Source: Prochlorococcus sp. AG-449-G23
GTDB taxonomy: Bacteria > Cyanobacteriota > Cyanobacteriia > PCC-6307 > Cyanobiaceae
Direction: 5' to 3'
NCBI GenBank assembly: GCA_003209585.1
Contig: QCQJ01000013.1
Coordinates: forward strand, 1-38,000
Length of the DNA: 38,000 nucleotides
Shown here: positions 1-9,555 of the stretch, in pieces
Position numbering within the stretch: position 1 is the first letter of the stretch
Layout of the letters: each line of letters begins with the position of its first letter
Notes under the pieces: model-generated
Database searches by the model: none
What the model was told of the DNA's origin: nothing
The model's input: only the letters and a program-made list of their open reading frames with translations
Made by a program: the position numbers and the translations under genes

Positions 1-1
1 G

Positions 2-1495
2 GGTGCAAAATTAATAGAACAAGTTGCATCCAAGACAAAAGAGAGTGCAGGAGATGGAACAACAACAGCCACCATTTTGACTCAGAAGATGGTTCAAGAG
101 GGATTAAAAAATATTGCTTCTGGTGCCAGTCCTATGGAGTTAAAAAAAGGTATGGAGGTAGGCCTGGCTTTTGTTCTAGAAAAATTAAGTTCCAAAAGTA
201 TTTCATTAAGTGGTTCTGATATCCAAAAAGTTGCAACAGTTAGTGCTGGAGGTGATGAAGAAATTGGATCTATAATTTCGAAGGCAATGGATATTGTTAC
301 TTCGGATGGTGTAATAACTGTTGAGGAATCTCAATCACTAGATACAGAATTAGATATAACTGAAGGAATGTCTTTTGATAGAGGCTATAGTTCTCCATAT
401 TTCATAACAGACCAAGAAAGACAAGTTTGTGAACTTGAAAACCCTAAAATATTAATAACTGATCAAAAAATCTCAACTTTAGTTGATCTGGTTCCAATAC
501 TTGAAGAAATTCAGCAATCAGGCTCACCTTTTCTAATTCTTGCTGAAGATATCGAAGGAGAGGCTTTAACCACGTTGGTTTTGAATAAGAATAGTGGAGT
601 GTTAAACGTAGCTTCCGTAAGAGCTCCGTTATTTGGCGAGAGAAGAAAAGCTGCCCTTGAAGATATTGCTATTCTTACTGGAGCTAAGTTAATTAGTGAA
701 GATAAATCGATGACACTTGATAAAGTATCGATAAATGATTTAGGCAAAGCAAAAAAAATAACTATCACGAAGGACAAAACTACAATTGTTGCCTTCGAAG
801 ACACTAAAGATTTGGTTAAAGCTCGAGTAGAAAAATTAAAGAGAGAAGTTGATATAACAGACTCAGAGTATGATCAGGACAAAATCAATGAAAGGATAGC
901 AAAACTAGCTGGAGGAGTAGCACTTATCAAAGTTGGAGCTGCGACAGAAACAGAGATGAAGTACAAAAAGTTAAGAATCGAAGATTCTCTTAATGCTTCG
1001 AAAGCTGCTATTGAAGAGGGTGTAGTTTCTGGAGGTGGACAAACTTTAATTGAAATATCAGATGACCTTTTAGATCTAAGTCAAACATCTTCCGATGATT
1101 TAAGAACAGGGATAAATATAGTAAAAGAATCCCTTTTGGAACCTACTAAACAAATAGCAAAAAATGCTGGTTTTAATGGAGATGTAGTTGTCGCTGAAAT
1201 TAAAAGACTTAACAAAGGCTTCAATGCTAATTCAGGAAAATATGAGAATTTAAAAGATTCAGGAATATTAGATCCAACCAAAGTAATAAGATTAGCTCTT
1301 CAAGATTCAGTATCTATTGCAGCTATGCTCCTCACAACAGAAGTTGCGATGGCCGACATTCCAGAGCCTGAAGCCGCAGCCCCAGGCGGACCAGGTGGAG
1401 ATCCAATGGGAGGTATGGGTGGCATGGGTATGCCAGGAATGGGTGGCATGGGTATGCCAGGAATGGGTGGCATGGGCATGCCAGGAATGATGTAA
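2..1495 (+). CDS. groEL: 60 kDa chaperonin GroEL, 5' end missing
   Basis: ATP-dependent chaperonin that folds cytosolic proteins in a double-ring complex. The reading frame is open from base 2, so the gene begins before the window; about 70 N-terminal residues are absent by comparison with E. coli GroEL. The visible 497 residues carry the ATP-site GDGTTT motif at visible residues 17-22, EEGVVSGGG in the middle, and the GILDPTKV stretch near the end. The C-terminal tail is a long GGM-rich run made of three 24-bp units. Cyanobacteria usually have two groEL genes, one next to groES and one alone; the upstream side is not visible, so the paralogue cannot be decided. The downstream neighbour is convergent and only a few bases away. 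Confidence 0.96.
   Translation, partial: GAKLIEQVASKTKESAGDGTTTATILTQKMVQEGLKNIASGASPMELKKGMEVGLAFVLEKLSSKSISLSGSDIQKVATVSAGGDEEIGSIISKAMDIVTSDGVITVEESQSLDTELDITEGMSFDRGYSSPYFITDQERQVCELENPKILITDQKISTLVDLVPILEEIQQSGSPFLILAEDIEGEALTTLVLNKNSGVLNVASVRAPLFGERRKAALEDIAILTGAKLISEDKSMTLDKVSINDLGKAKKITITKDKTTIVAFEDTKDLVKARVEKLKREVDITDSEYDQDKINERIAKLAGGVALIKVGAATETEMKYKKLRIEDSLNASKAAIEEGVVSGGGQTLIEISDDLLDLSQTSSDDLRTGINIVKESLLEPTKQIAKNAGFNGDVVVAEIKRLNKGFNANSGKYENLKDSGILDPTKVIRLALQDSVSIAAMLLTTEVAMADIPEPEAAAPGGPGGDPMGGMGGMGMPGMGGMGMPGMGGMGMPGMM
1415..1486 (+). repeat. Three tandem 24-bp units encoding the GGM tail
   Basis: Three consecutive 24-bp units (1415-1438, 1439-1462, 1463-1486) begin ATGGGTGGCATGGG and encode MGGMGMPG. 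The third differs from the others by one synonymous base (GGC for GGT). Such a perfect in-frame repeat is a likely site of copy-number slippage between strains. The tail is a normal feature of group I chaperonins; its nucleotide-level repetition is the notable part. Confidence 0.9.
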
Positions 1496-1514
1496 AAAGC
1501 TAACTAGCTTTTTT
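1494..1514. terminator. Short bidirectional terminator between groEL and the convergent gene
   Basis: AAAAAGCT at 1494-1501 pairs with AGCTTTTT starting at 1506, around the loop AACT. T-runs lie on the 3' side on both strands. It overlaps the stop codons of both convergent genes. The stem has only three strong-context base pairs plus A-U pairs, so its strength is uncertain. Confidence 0.55.
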
Positions 1515-1934
1515 ATCTTTATTAATCCACTTTCTTAAATTTTTAATATTAGGCAGTGGTAATTTTGGGGTTTTAATATATTGATTTATTTGATTAGAAT
1601 CTTGTTTAGTATTAAAGAATTGATTATTGTTAGAAATTTTTAAGTAATTTGATTCACAATTTGTTTCTTCTGAATTTTCTAAAGTTTTTAAAGAATCAAG
1701 CTTAATTTGTTCTTGATTTTCTTCTTCATCTACTTCATCCATTAAAATAGTTTGTTCTTGATTTTCTTCTTCGAGATGATATTCCCTGTGTGCTGGGATA
1801 TTAATTAATAAATCATTTAAAGAATCAATCCCAAATCTATGCACCCACTTAAGAAGAATATTTTCTTTAAGCAAAATATTATTTTCTAAAGAAGCTTTTT
1901 TAAAAACTTCTATTAGTTGATTTTTTAAAAGCAT
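1500..1934 (-). CDS. Conserved hypothetical protein, acidic middle, basic C-terminus
   Basis: A 144-residue protein of unknown function. The N-terminal 45 residues are helical and mixed-charge, followed by an acidic linker in which EEENQEQ occurs twice (about residues 55-80). A basic segment with the motif TPKLPLPNIKNLRKW ends the protein. The linker looks disordered; the conserved-looking ends suggest two short binding segments. It lies 7 bp after the ABC permease and on the same strand, at the end of the ctaA-ctaB-ABC run, so it is probably co-transcribed. The ATG start at 1934 is the only good candidate. No function is assigned. Confidence 0.75.
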   Translation of the reverse strand: MLLKNQLIEVFKKASLENNILLKENILLKWVHRFGIDSLNDLLINIPAHREYHLEEENQEQTILMDEVDEEENQEQIKLDSLKTLENSEETNCESNYLKISNNNQFFNTKQDSNQINQYIKTPKLPLPNIKNLRKWINKDKKAS

Positions 1935-1941
1935 AAATTTA

Positions 1942-2766
1942 TTAATTTAACTTTCTATTTAACAAAGGCCTTATGATAATCAAGGAAAAAACTGTTAAAG
2001 AAAATAAAATTGATATACAACTCTTACAAGTTAAATCACCATATGGGGCATGTAAAGCCACTAATTCTAGATTTATAGTTTCTGTATAAGCTGTCCTAAT
2101 AGGTTCAATCGCAAAAGTTAATGGATTTAATGAAGCTAGCCACCCAAGCCAGTTTGGCATGAAAGAGATTGGAGCTAAAGCAGTGCTTGCAAAAAGAAGA
2201 GGTAGGTTTATTACAAATATAAGAGCGATTAATTCAATATGTCCTGGCAAAACAAACGCTAAACATAAACTTATTGATGTCACAAAAAGAACTAATAGAA
2301 TTAGTGTTGTAAACACAATTCCTAAACCATATAAGTTGGGCCATCCATAACCCAAAATGTATGAAACAACCATAATTACAATACTCTGAACAAAGCTCAG
2401 GATTGTTATGTAAAAAAAAGAAGATAAAACTATGGATAATCTACTGGTTAAAGGAGCCACAAGTAATCTATTAAGAAATCCAAACTCTCTATCAAACATT
2501 AAAGGAAGACCAGAGTTTAGGGCTCCGCTAAAAGCCGTAAAAACAATAAGTCCCGCTCCTAAAAAATTCCCATAAGAATCAACTCCTGGTAAAAAACCTT
2601 CAGGAGCTTTAGAGAATAATGCCCCAAATAAAAAAAGCCAAATTATGGGTTGTAATATTCCAGCTAAAAGAGTTGATGGTCTTCTTTTTAATTGAATAAA
2701 TAATCTCTTTGTTAAGGCAAATGTTTCTTGATATAAAAAAAATAAATTATACTGTTGTAATTCCAT
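1942..2766 (-). CDS. ABC-2 type transporter permease (DrrB-like)
   Basis: Inner-membrane permease of an ABC exporter. It has 274 residues with about six hydrophobic segments. The family motif FDREFGFLNRLLVAPLTSR lies near residues 90-110, as in the ABC-2 (DrrB/NodJ) family, and APISFMPNWLGWLASLNPL near residues 195-215 is the typical last-loop motif. Its ATPase partner is the gene immediately upstream (48 bp gap). The substrate is unknown; drug, lipid or polysaccharide export are all possible for this family. Its place behind ctaA-ctaB suggests a link with the oxidase region, but that is inference. Confidence 0.88.
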   Translation of the reverse strand: MELQQYNLFFLYQETFALTKRLFIQLKRRPSTLLAGILQPIIWLFLFGALFSKAPEGFLPGVDSYGNFLGAGLIVFTAFSGALNSGLPLMFDREFGFLNRLLVAPLTSRLSIVLSSFFYITILSFVQSIVIMVVSYILGYGWPNLYGLGIVFTTLILLVLFVTSISLCLAFVLPGHIELIALIFVINLPLLFASTALAPISFMPNWLGWLASLNPLTFAIEPIRTAYTETINLELVALHAPYGDLTCKSCISILFSLTVFSLIIIRPLLNRKLN

Positions 2767-2814
2767 AATTAGCAGTAATTAGTGTTCATTATAGTTAGTT
2801 AACCAAAAGTTTTT

Positions 2815-3834
2815 TTATCTCATTGATTGCTTTGATTCTTTTTTAAGGTCTCTTTTCCCTGCCATAGAAATTTCGGCATCCAATAATGTTTTCCCGGTTG
2901 CTTGAAGATATACATCATCCAAGCTTGGCTGACTTTGGGTAAGAGCAAAAATTTCAAACTTTGAGAAAGCCAATTCCACTTTGAGCTTCGTAAGTAAATC
3001 TTTTTCCTTATTTGCTACAAAATTTATCGAGAAACCTTGAGCTTCATTTATTATAATCTGACTAATTCCATCTATTGAAGATAAAATTTGACATATATTT
3101 TTTGCTTCTTCCTGATTACTAAATTCTCTTACTTTCAAAGTTACTCTATCTCCTCCTAATTTATTTTTGAGTTCTGCAGGAGACCCTTGTGCTATAACTC
3201 TTCCATCATCAATTATCACTAATCTGTCTGCCAGTTTATCTATTTCATCAAGATAGTGACTGCTTAAAATAATTGTCATTCCATTATTTCTCAAATCTTT
3301 CAAAAGTTGCCATATAATATTTCTACTTTCAATATCTAAACCAACTGTGGGTTCATCCAGTATTAATACTTGAGGCAAATGTAAAAGTCCAGCTGCCAGA
3401 TCTATTCTTCTTTTCATTCCCCCTGAATAAGTTCCACACTTACGATCAATCCAATCATTCATTTCTAATTGATCAATTAATTTCTTTATCCTTTCAAATT
3501 TTTTGTTCTTGTTGATGTGATATAAATCTGATTGAAAATCCAAAAGCTCTCGTCCAGTTAATATTTTATCAAGCGAAATGTCCTGGGCAACATAACCAAT
3601 TAATTCTCTAATTTTTCTTGAATTTTTTATCAGATTAATATTATTTATAAAAACTTCTCCACTATCAGGCTCAATTAAAGTAGCGAGTATTTTTATTAGT
3701 GTTGATTTGCCAGCACCATTTGGACCAAGTATTCCGAATAATGTACCAGCTTCAATTTCCATTGATAAATTTTTTAATGCCTTGATATCTGAATAAGATT
3801 TTGAAAGCCCTTCAACTTTTATATAATTCATCAA
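2815..3834 (-). CDS. ABC transporter ATP-binding protein (DrrA-like)
   Basis: Cytoplasmic ATPase that drives the adjacent DrrB-like permease. It has 339 residues with Walker A GPNGAGKST (37-45), Q-loop glutamine at 84, signature YSGGMKRR (136-143), Walker B VLILDEPTVGLD (156-167) and switch histidine H193 in SSHYLDE. The extension after residue 230 ends in QPSLDDVYLQATG, the usual C-terminal motif of the daunorubicin-resistance ATPase family. Two adjacent ATG codons begin the gene (3834 or 3831). It lies 36 bp after ctaB and is probably in the same transcript. Confidence 0.92.
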   Translation of the reverse strand: MMNYIKVEGLSKSYSDIKALKNLSMEIEAGTLFGILGPNGAGKSTLIKILATLIEPDSGEVFINNINLIKNSRKIRELIGYVAQDISLDKILTGRELLDFQSDLYHINKNKKFERIKKLIDQLEMNDWIDRKCGTYSGGMKRRIDLAAGLLHLPQVLILDEPTVGLDIESRNIIWQLLKDLRNNGMTIILSSHYLDEIDKLADRLVIIDDGRVIAQGSPAELKNKLGGDRVTLKVREFSNQEEAKNICQILSSIDGISQIIINEAQGFSINFVANKEKDLLTKLKVELAFSKFEIFALTQSQPSLDDVYLQATGKTLLDAEISMAGKRDLKKESKQSMR

Positions 3835-3870
3835 ACTTACTATTTACTTAAAAAACATTTTACATCTAAT

Positions 3871-4872
3871 TTAATTACTAAGCAGGGATACTATAGAGAA
3901 AAATATTTGCATAGATTGCTGCTCAAATTCTACTGATAGTTGAGTTCTTGAAATTAATAACAAAAGACAAATACCAAACATATAGAGAATAGACCACCTA
4001 AAAAGAGACTTTGCTCTTGAAAGATCATCAGGAGATTTCTTTAATTCGTTTATTAATTGCAAAAGTCTCCCATTAAATGGCAATAACATAATTCCGTATA
4101 AGAGACCCCCTTCAGGTAAAGCAAAGACTCCCATTATACTCATTAAAACTGTCGCCCATCCGTAACGAGATATAGCTTTAGCAGTAAAAACAGATCCTTT
4201 AACAGAAGGGAGCATAGGAATACCAACAGATGCGTAATCATCCTTCAACAAAATTGCAAGTGCCCAAAAATGAGCTGGAGTCCATAACATTACTAAACCA
4301 AATAACCACCAACCACTAAGTCCTACATGCCCCGTAGCAGCAGATGCTCCAACTAAAGGTGGTATCGCACCAGCAACTCCTCCGAAAACAATATTTTTTG
4401 TTGTACGAGGTTTCAAAATAACTGTATATAAAATTACGTAGCTAAATAGCCCAAGGAGAGTTAATCCCGCAGCCAAATAATTTACACCACTTACTAAAAG
4501 CATAGAAGCTGCCAAAGTACATGATACGGCAGCTAAAAATACTGTCTCAGATGACAACTTTCCTGCTGGTAAAGCTCTTTTGCTAGTTCTTGTCATCCTC
4601 TTATCTAATTCCATTTCCCACAAGCAATTAAGAGCTCCTGCTGCTGCTGCTGCCAAAGCTCCACCTCCTAAAGTACAGATAAGTTTCGGTGAAGACAAAG
4701 GCCATTCCTCTGTTAAAGCCATACCTCCCAAAGTTGTTGCAAGTAAAAGTGGGATTAATCTGGGTTTTGCCACTTCTAGCCAAGGGGGCAAAGTTAATCT
4801 TTTTCTTGAAGGTACAACTTCATCCCTAATTGAAGATTTATAATTCAAGTTTTCCAAGTTACTACTGTTCAT
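3871..4872 (-). CDS. ctaB: Protoheme IX farnesyltransferase (heme O synthase)
   Basis: Adds a farnesyl chain to heme b to give heme O, the precursor of heme A for cytochrome oxidase. An integral membrane UbiA-family protein of 333 residues. The first prenyl-diphosphate/Mg site is seen as [15 protein letters not shown] (N82, D90) and the second as [11 protein letters not shown] (D211, D212). About eight hydrophobic segments follow a 35-residue hydrophilic N-terminus. Its ATG overlaps the ctaA stop in an ATGA arrangement (4869-4872), so the two enzymes of heme A synthesis are translationally coupled. The oxidase subunits that need the product are divergent, just across the ctaA/ctaC intergenic region. 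Confidence 0.96.
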   Translation of the reverse strand: MNSSNLENLNYKSSIRDEVVPSRKRLTLPPWLEVAKPRLIPLLLATTLGGMALTEEWPLSSPKLICTLGGGALAAAAAGALNCLWEMELDKRMTRTSKRALPAGKLSSETVFLAAVSCTLAASMLLVSGVNYLAAGLTLLGLFSYVILYTVILKPRTTKNIVFGGVAGAIPPLVGASAATGHVGLSGWWLFGLVMLWTPAHFWALAILLKDDYASVGIPMLPSVKGSVFTAKAISRYGWATVLMSIMGVFALPEGGLLYGIMLLPFNGRLLQLINELKKSPDDLSRAKSLFRWSILYMFGICLLLLISRTQLSVEFEQQSMQIFFSIVSLLSN

Positions 4873-5843
4873 GAATTGATACCAACCATTTGAGAATTTA
4901 GGGAATGGTTTAGACCTTTTTTGGTAAAAGGATTTCTAAAAATTAATGTTGTTAATATCGCAATAAATAAAGAGGCGTTAAGTTGATGACCGATAATAAA
5001 AATAGGTTCATTCAAATTTGTTTTAAGACTTAAAACACCCAAAACAATTTGGGAAAACAAGAGAAAAAAAAGTGCTGAGAGATATTTCCAATTTTCAGTT
5101 AGCAAACTTCTCTTATAAATTGCAGTAGCAATAATCAATAGAATTGAAAAAGTAATTGGGAAAGCAAATAATTTATGAGTATTTAAAATTAAGCATTGTT
5201 TATTAAAAGATAAGCAAATATGTGCTGACCAGGTTGATGAAAGCCTTACTCCAATAAAAGATTGAATCAAAGTAAGTAAAAGAGGAAAAAACAGTAATAA
5301 TCTCCACCAAATTAATGGCTCTTCTATTTCGTTATTTTCTAAATTTTGATTTATTGAAATTGTTGAAATGAGAAGTAGAAATGCTATTAAAAGATGTCCC
5401 GTAACAGTATATGAATCAAGCAGGTTTATTACTGTTAAAGCTCCAAAAGATCCTTGGACAATAACAAGAAAAAGTAGTAATGAATAAGTTTTAGGTAACC
5501 AATTTGGAATTTCTTTTTTCCAGATAATTGAAAGGACAAATTTCAAAAGAATTAATACTCCAACCAGAAAAGCATCTAGGCGATGAAACCACTCTAGAAA
5601 AACTCTTAGGTTCATATGACTTAAAGGCAAAAAAGATCCATAACATAATGGCCAATCTGGACAAGCAAGGCCTGCCTCCATGACTCTCGTAGCACCTCCA
5701 ATTACAATTAGGGCGATAAGTGCAAATACACTATGAATTCCTAATCTTTTAAAAATTGGCAGATATTTTGATTTATATAATTGGTTATTAATCAAATGGA
5801 TAAAACCTATTATTTTGCATAATAATTTAGATTCAAAAAGCAA
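4869..5843 (-). CDS. ctaA: Heme A synthase (CtaA/COX15 family)
   Basis: Membrane enzyme that oxidises the C8 methyl of heme O to give heme A. Two homologous four-helix halves are visible, with heme-ligand histidines in EWFHRLDAF and TGHLLIAF (first half) and in NTHKLFAF and IGHQLNAS (second half). The cysteine pair [10 protein letters not shown] follows the first helix. The longest frame starts at TTG 5843 (324 residues); a second TTG at 5795 gives [15 protein letters not shown], a length of 308 that fits the family better, so the start is uncertain. It is divergent from ctaC with 214 bp between them and overlaps ctaB by 4 bp. Confidence 0.94.
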   Translation of the reverse strand: MLFESKLLCKIIGFIHLINNQLYKSKYLPIFKRLGIHSVFALIALIVIGGATRVMEAGLACPDWPLCYGSFLPLSHMNLRVFLEWFHRLDAFLVGVLILLKFVLSIIWKKEIPNWLPKTYSLLLFLVIVQGSFGALTVINLLDSYTVTGHLLIAFLLLISTISINQNLENNEIEEPLIWWRLLLFFPLLLTLIQSFIGVRLSSTWSAHICLSFNKQCLILNTHKLFAFPITFSILLIIATAIYKRSLLTENWKYLSALFFLLFSQIVLGVLSLKTNLNEPIFIIGHQLNASLFIAILTTLIFRNPFTKKGLNHSLNSQMVGINS

Positions 5844-6057
5844 ACATTAATTAAAAATTAATATGTTTAATTTAAAAAATAATCTACTAATTTAATCTTT
5901 TTTCCCTGACAATTAACTTTAAAAAGTTATTAATAATACTTCTTTTATTTCTTAAATCTTAAGAAGTTATGAATTTAAATGATTTTCTTTTAACAAAGGA
6001 TGCAGAATTTAAAAAATTGAATATCTTAAAAATATAAATAAAAATTTTAGAAATCAA
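5844..6057. promoter_or_regulatory. Divergent ctaA/ctaC intergenic region
   Basis: A very A+T-rich stretch that must hold the promoters of both the heme A run and the ctaCDE operon. Many A/T hexamers resemble -10 boxes, but none has a convincing partner, so no specific promoter is called. A 22-codon open frame at 5969-6037 is judged to be chance. Confidence 0.45.
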
Positions 6058-6861
6058 TTGTTAAATAAAAAAATTTATTTAATACTTATTATTTCATTCG
6101 TTTTTGCTATATCTTTTTGGATCGGATTCAATGTAAATTTGCTCCCAGCTGAAGCAAGTATTAATGCGCCAATTTACGATGAACTTTTTAAAATTCTTTT
6201 CATCATAGGCTTAATTATTTTTATAGGAATGACAATAGCTGTTATTTATAGTTTATTTAAGTTTAGGAAAAGGAATGATCAGATAGGCGATGGTATAGCT
6301 TTAGAGGGAAACTTAAGCTTGGAAATTGTATGGACAATTATCCCTTCAATAATTGTTTTATTAATAGGTTTATATAGTTACAACATCTACGACCGTATGG
6401 GAGGCATGAAAGAACTAAATCATAACCACGAAATGATGAGTTCAAATACTGAAAAAATATGGGCTGGAATTAGTCAAAATTCTGATAATGAAATAAAAAA
6501 AAATAATTTATCAATTGAAGTTTCGGCTATGCAATTTGCATTTCTATTTAATTATCCCAAAGGAAATTTTATATCAGGAGAACTACACGTTCCTGTTGAT
6601 CAAAAAGTATCGATGAAAATGGAATCTAAAGATGTCATTCATGCTTTCTGGGTTCCTGAGTTCAGAATTAAACAGGATATTATTCCAGGACAACCAACTG
6701 TTCTAAATTTCACTCCTACAAAAGTAGGAAAATATCCAATAATTTGTGCAGAATTATGTGGCCCATATCATGGAGGAATGAGAGCCTCCATAATTGTTGA
6801 AGAAGAATCTGATTACAAGGATTGGTTTAACAAAAATAAAAAAACAGAGGTAAATTTATGA
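6058..6861 (+). CDS. ctaC: Cytochrome c oxidase subunit II
   Basis: Carries the CuA centre that receives electrons from cytochrome c or plastocyanin and passes them to subunit I. It has 267 residues, with an N-terminal hydrophobic signal/anchor (about 5-27) and two membrane hairpin helices before residue 107. A thylakoid-lumen or periplasmic cupredoxin domain follows. The CuA ligands are present: H195 in VIHAFWVPE, then C230, C234, H238 and M241 in CAELCGPYHGGM. The start is TTG at 6058 because no in-frame ATG precedes the signal segment. It overlaps ctaD by 4 bp (ATGA). Confidence 0.95.
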   Translation: MLNKKIYLILIISFVFAISFWIGFNVNLLPAEASINAPIYDELFKILFIIGLIIFIGMTIAVIYSLFKFRKRNDQIGDGIALEGNLSLEIVWTIIPSIIVLLIGLYSYNIYDRMGGMKELNHNHEMMSSNTEKIWAGISQNSDNEIKKNNLSIEVSAMQFAFLFNYPKGNFISGELHVPVDQKVSMKMESKDVIHAFWVPEFRIKQDIIPGQPTVLNFTPTKVGKYPIICAELCGPYHGGMRASIIVEEESDYKDWFNKNKKTEVNL

Positions 6862-8483
6862 CAATATCAATTGATCCACAAAAAGCCAATAATGAAAGTC
6901 TTCAACCTAAAGGCTGGCTAAGGTACTTTAGTTTTAGTCTTGATCATAAAGTCATTGGAATACAGTACTTAGTTTGCGGTTTTCTTTTCTATTTGATTGG
7001 AGGAACTTTAGCGAGCGCTATAAGAATTGAACTAGCTAGTCCAATGTCTGACTTTATGCCAAGAGATGTTTATAACCAAGTTTTAACCTTACACGGAACA
7101 ATAATGATATTCCTTTGGATAGTGCCTGTAGTTAACGGTGCTTTTGGAAATTATTTAATTCCATTTTATGTGGGTGCAAGAGATATGGCATTCCCAAGAT
7201 TAAATGCCGTAGCTTTTTGGCTAATTCCTCCTTCGGGTTTGATGCTTGTAGCAAGCTATTTTGTTGAAGGTGCTGCTCAGGCTGGGTGGACGGCTTATCC
7301 ACCCTTGAGTATAACTACTCCTCAATCAGGACAAATAATTTGGATTATGAGTGTTCTATTACTTGGAGGCAGTTCTATCTTTGGTGGGATAAACTTTATC
7401 GCGACCATTATCAAATTAAGAAGGCCAGGATTAAAACTTATGCAATTGCCAATGTACTGTTGGGCAATGCTTGGGACAAGTCTATTAGTTGTTTTGTCAA
7501 CTCCAGTTTTAGCAGGCACTTTAATTTTACTTAGCTTCGATATCATCGCTAATACAGGATTTTTCAACCCTGTATTAGGTGGCAATGTCGTAGTTTATCA
7601 GCATTTATTTTGGTTTTATTCTCATCCAGCTGTTTACATTATGGTCCTTCCTGCCTTTGGTTTAGTTAGTGAAATACTTCCGGTACATGCTAGAAAACCA
7701 CTTTTTGGATATACAACAATGGTTTTTTCAATAATGGGGATAGTAGTTTTAGGTTTAGTTGTTTGGGCGCATCACATGTTTACTAGTGGGACGCCCCCTT
7801 GGATGAGATTGTTCTTTACTATTGCTACAGCATTTATTGCTGTTCCAACAGGTATAAAATTTTTTAATTGGGTTGCAACATTATGGGGAGGTAGAATTTC
7901 CATCAATAGTGCAATGTTATTCTCTTGTGGATTTATTATAAATTTTGTTTTTGGAGGTATTACGGGAGTTGCTTTGGCCCAGGTACCTTTCGATATTCAC
8001 GTACATGATACTTATTTCGTTGTAGCCCATTTTCATTACATAGTCTATGGCGGGACAGTTTTTATTATTTTCTCATCTATATATCATTGGTTCCCCAAAG
8101 TAACTGGGAAAATGCTTAATGAAAAATTGGGAATTTTACATTTTATTATTACCTTTATTGGATTTAACTTGTGCTTTGCTCCTCAACATTGGCTCGGTTT
8201 AAATGGAATGCCAAGAAGAGTTGCGGAATATGATCCTCAATTTCAGTTCGTTAATCAAATTAGTAGTCTTGGGGCTCTCTTGATGGCTATAAGTACAATT
8301 CCTTTTTTAATTAACGTTTTCCTTAGTGCGAAAAATGGAAAAAATGCTGGAGATAACCCTTGGAATGCTCTTACTCCTGAATGGTTAACATCTTCCCCTC
8401 CTCCAGTTGAGAATTGGGAAGGAGCAGCCCCATTAGTTGAAGAACCATATGGTTATGGTAAAAAATTTGTTGAACAAAAATAA
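6858..8483 (+). CDS. ctaD: Cytochrome c oxidase subunit I
   Basis: Catalytic subunit of the aa3-type oxidase; it reduces O2 to water at the heme a3-CuB site and pumps protons. It has 541 residues and 12 membrane helices. Visible ligands are LTLHGTIMIF (low-spin heme His), SHPAVYIMVLP (CuB His cross-linked to Tyr), HHMFTSG (CuB His pair) and HDTYFVVAHFHYIVYGG (heme a3 and low-spin heme His). All key residues are intact. It is the middle gene of ctaC-ctaD-ctaE and overlaps ctaC by 4 bp, with 6 bp to ctaE. The required heme A is made by the divergent ctaA-ctaB. Confidence 0.97.
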   Translation: MTISIDPQKANNESLQPKGWLRYFSFSLDHKVIGIQYLVCGFLFYLIGGTLASAIRIELASPMSDFMPRDVYNQVLTLHGTIMIFLWIVPVVNGAFGNYLIPFYVGARDMAFPRLNAVAFWLIPPSGLMLVASYFVEGAAQAGWTAYPPLSITTPQSGQIIWIMSVLLLGGSSIFGGINFIATIIKLRRPGLKLMQLPMYCWAMLGTSLLVVLSTPVLAGTLILLSFDIIANTGFFNPVLGGNVVVYQHLFWFYSHPAVYIMVLPAFGLVSEILPVHARKPLFGYTTMVFSIMGIVVLGLVVWAHHMFTSGTPPWMRLFFTIATAFIAVPTGIKFFNWVATLWGGRISINSAMLFSCGFIINFVFGGITGVALAQVPFDIHVHDTYFVVAHFHYIVYGGTVFIIFSSIYHWFPKVTGKMLNEKLGILHFIITFIGFNLCFAPQHWLGLNGMPRRVAEYDPQFQFVNQISSLGALLMAISTIPFLINVFLSAKNGKNAGDNPWNALTPEWLTSSPPPVENWEGAAPLVEEPYGYGKKFVEQK

Positions 8484-8489
8484 AATTAT

Positions 8490-9092
8490 ATGACAACTCT
8501 AGATAGCTCAAAAGAAATTCAAAAAAATAATTCTGAAGTTAATGAAACACATGAAGACTTCAGAATGTTTGGTCTTATAACTTTCTTAATTGCGGACGGG
8601 ATGACTTTTGCTGGATTCTTCGCTGCTTATCTAACTTATAAAGCAGTAAATCCATTACCTGATGGTGCTATCTATGAATTAGAACTTCCAATACCTACAC
8701 TCAATACAATTTTATTACTTGTTAGTAGTGCAACTTTCCATAAAGCAGGTAAAGCACTTTTACAAGATAAAAACTCCGATTCCCAAAAATGGTTATTTTT
8801 TACTGCTTTCCTTGGAATTATATTTTTAATATGTCAATTATTTGAATATTTTCATTTACCTTTTGGATTAACCGATAATTTATTTGCAAGTACTTTTTAT
8901 GCTCTTACTGGTTTTCATGGATTACATGTCACTTTAGGGACTTTAATGATTTTAATTATTACTTGGCAGTCGAGAATCAATGGCGGAAGAATCACTAGTC
9001 AAAATATGTTTCCATTAGAAGCTGTTGAATTGTACTGGCATTTTGTAGATGGAATATGGGTTATATTATTTATTATTTTGTATCTTTTATAG
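8490..9092 (+). CDS. ctaE: Cytochrome c oxidase subunit III
   Basis: Non-catalytic subunit that stabilises the oxidase. It has 200 residues and five membrane helices after a polar 25-residue N-terminus. The sequence GFHGLHVTLGTL near residue 145 and the ending ELYWHFVDGIWVILFIILY are hallmarks of the family. The short form without the first two helices is the normal cyanobacterial one. Last gene of the ctaCDE operon; an A/T-rich gap of about 100 bp follows. Confidence 0.95.
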   Translation: MTTLDSSKEIQKNNSEVNETHEDFRMFGLITFLIADGMTFAGFFAAYLTYKAVNPLPDGAIYELELPIPTLNTILLLVSSATFHKAGKALLQDKNSDSQKWLFFTAFLGIIFLICQLFEYFHLPFGLTDNLFASTFYALTGFHGLHVTLGTLMILIITWQSRINGGRITSQNMFPLEAVELYWHFVDGIWVILFIILYLL

Positions 9093-9168
9093 AAAAAATA
9101 AATTTAAAAAAATTAAATATATTTTTTATTAATTTATATTGCCACAGCTCTCTTTTTTAGTAAGAATA

Positions 9169-9174
9169 TATAAT
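9169..9174 (+). promoter_or_regulatory. Candidate -10 box for the cyAbrB gene
   Basis: TATAAT lies 17 bp before the ATG at 9192. A TTGCCA hexamer at 9139-9144 is too far upstream (24 bp) to be a standard -35. If used, the leader would be only about 10 nt. In such A/T-rich DNA the match may be chance. Confidence 0.3.
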
Positions 9175-9191
9175 TAGAAATTTGACTGATA

Positions 9192-9545
9192 ATGCTAGAA
9201 GGAAAAGAACTTCTTGAAAAAGCAAAATTATTAAGTAAACAATCTGAAGATGAGATAGCAAAAGGGTGTGGGTATGTTGGTCCTAGCGGCAGAGTCTTAA
9301 GAAAAAGTTTTTACAGGGCCCTTATCGAAGCTAAGGGTTACAAAATAGGAAATGGTCGTCAAGGGAAAACTGGGAATAGAGCTTCAAGAGGCAGGCAGAC
9401 AGAATTTAAAACCAAGGTTCACGGCAATGGGAATCTATTAATAGGTCATGCCTACACCAAGAAATTAGGCCTAGAACCTGGTCAGGAATTTAAAATCGAT
9501 TTAAAAAAAGAATCAAAGACAATTCATCTGATTCCATTAAATTAG
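9192..9545 (+). CDS. Cyanobacterial AbrB-family transcriptional regulator (cyAbrB)
   Basis: A 117-residue DNA-binding protein. Cyanobacterial AbrB proteins have the DNA-binding domain at the C-terminus, and that is what is seen here: KTKVHGNGNLLIGHAY near residue 75 and LGLEPGQEFKIDL near residue 93 resemble the AbrB swapped-hairpin. The N-terminus LLEKAKLLSKQSEDEIAKGCGY and the GNRASRGRQTEF linker are typical of the cyAbrB group. In other cyanobacteria these proteins regulate carbon and nitrogen genes (for example CalA and cyAbrB2); the target here is unknown. It ends 10 bp from the convergent ribE. Confidence 0.88.
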   Translation: MLEGKELLEKAKLLSKQSEDEIAKGCGYVGPSGRVLRKSFYRALIEAKGYKIGNGRQGKTGNRASRGRQTEFKTKVHGNGNLLIGHAYTKKLGLEPGQEFKIDLKKESKTIHLIPLN

Positions 9546-9555
9546 AAATTTTATA

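Noticed and set aside
4580..4843. 87-residue plus-strand frame opposite ctaB
   Set aside because: Ala/Pro-rich shadow of the ctaB membrane segment coding.
5969..6037. 22-codon open frame between ctaA and ctaC
   Set aside because: Very short, A/T-biased and without family resemblance; expected by chance in this region.
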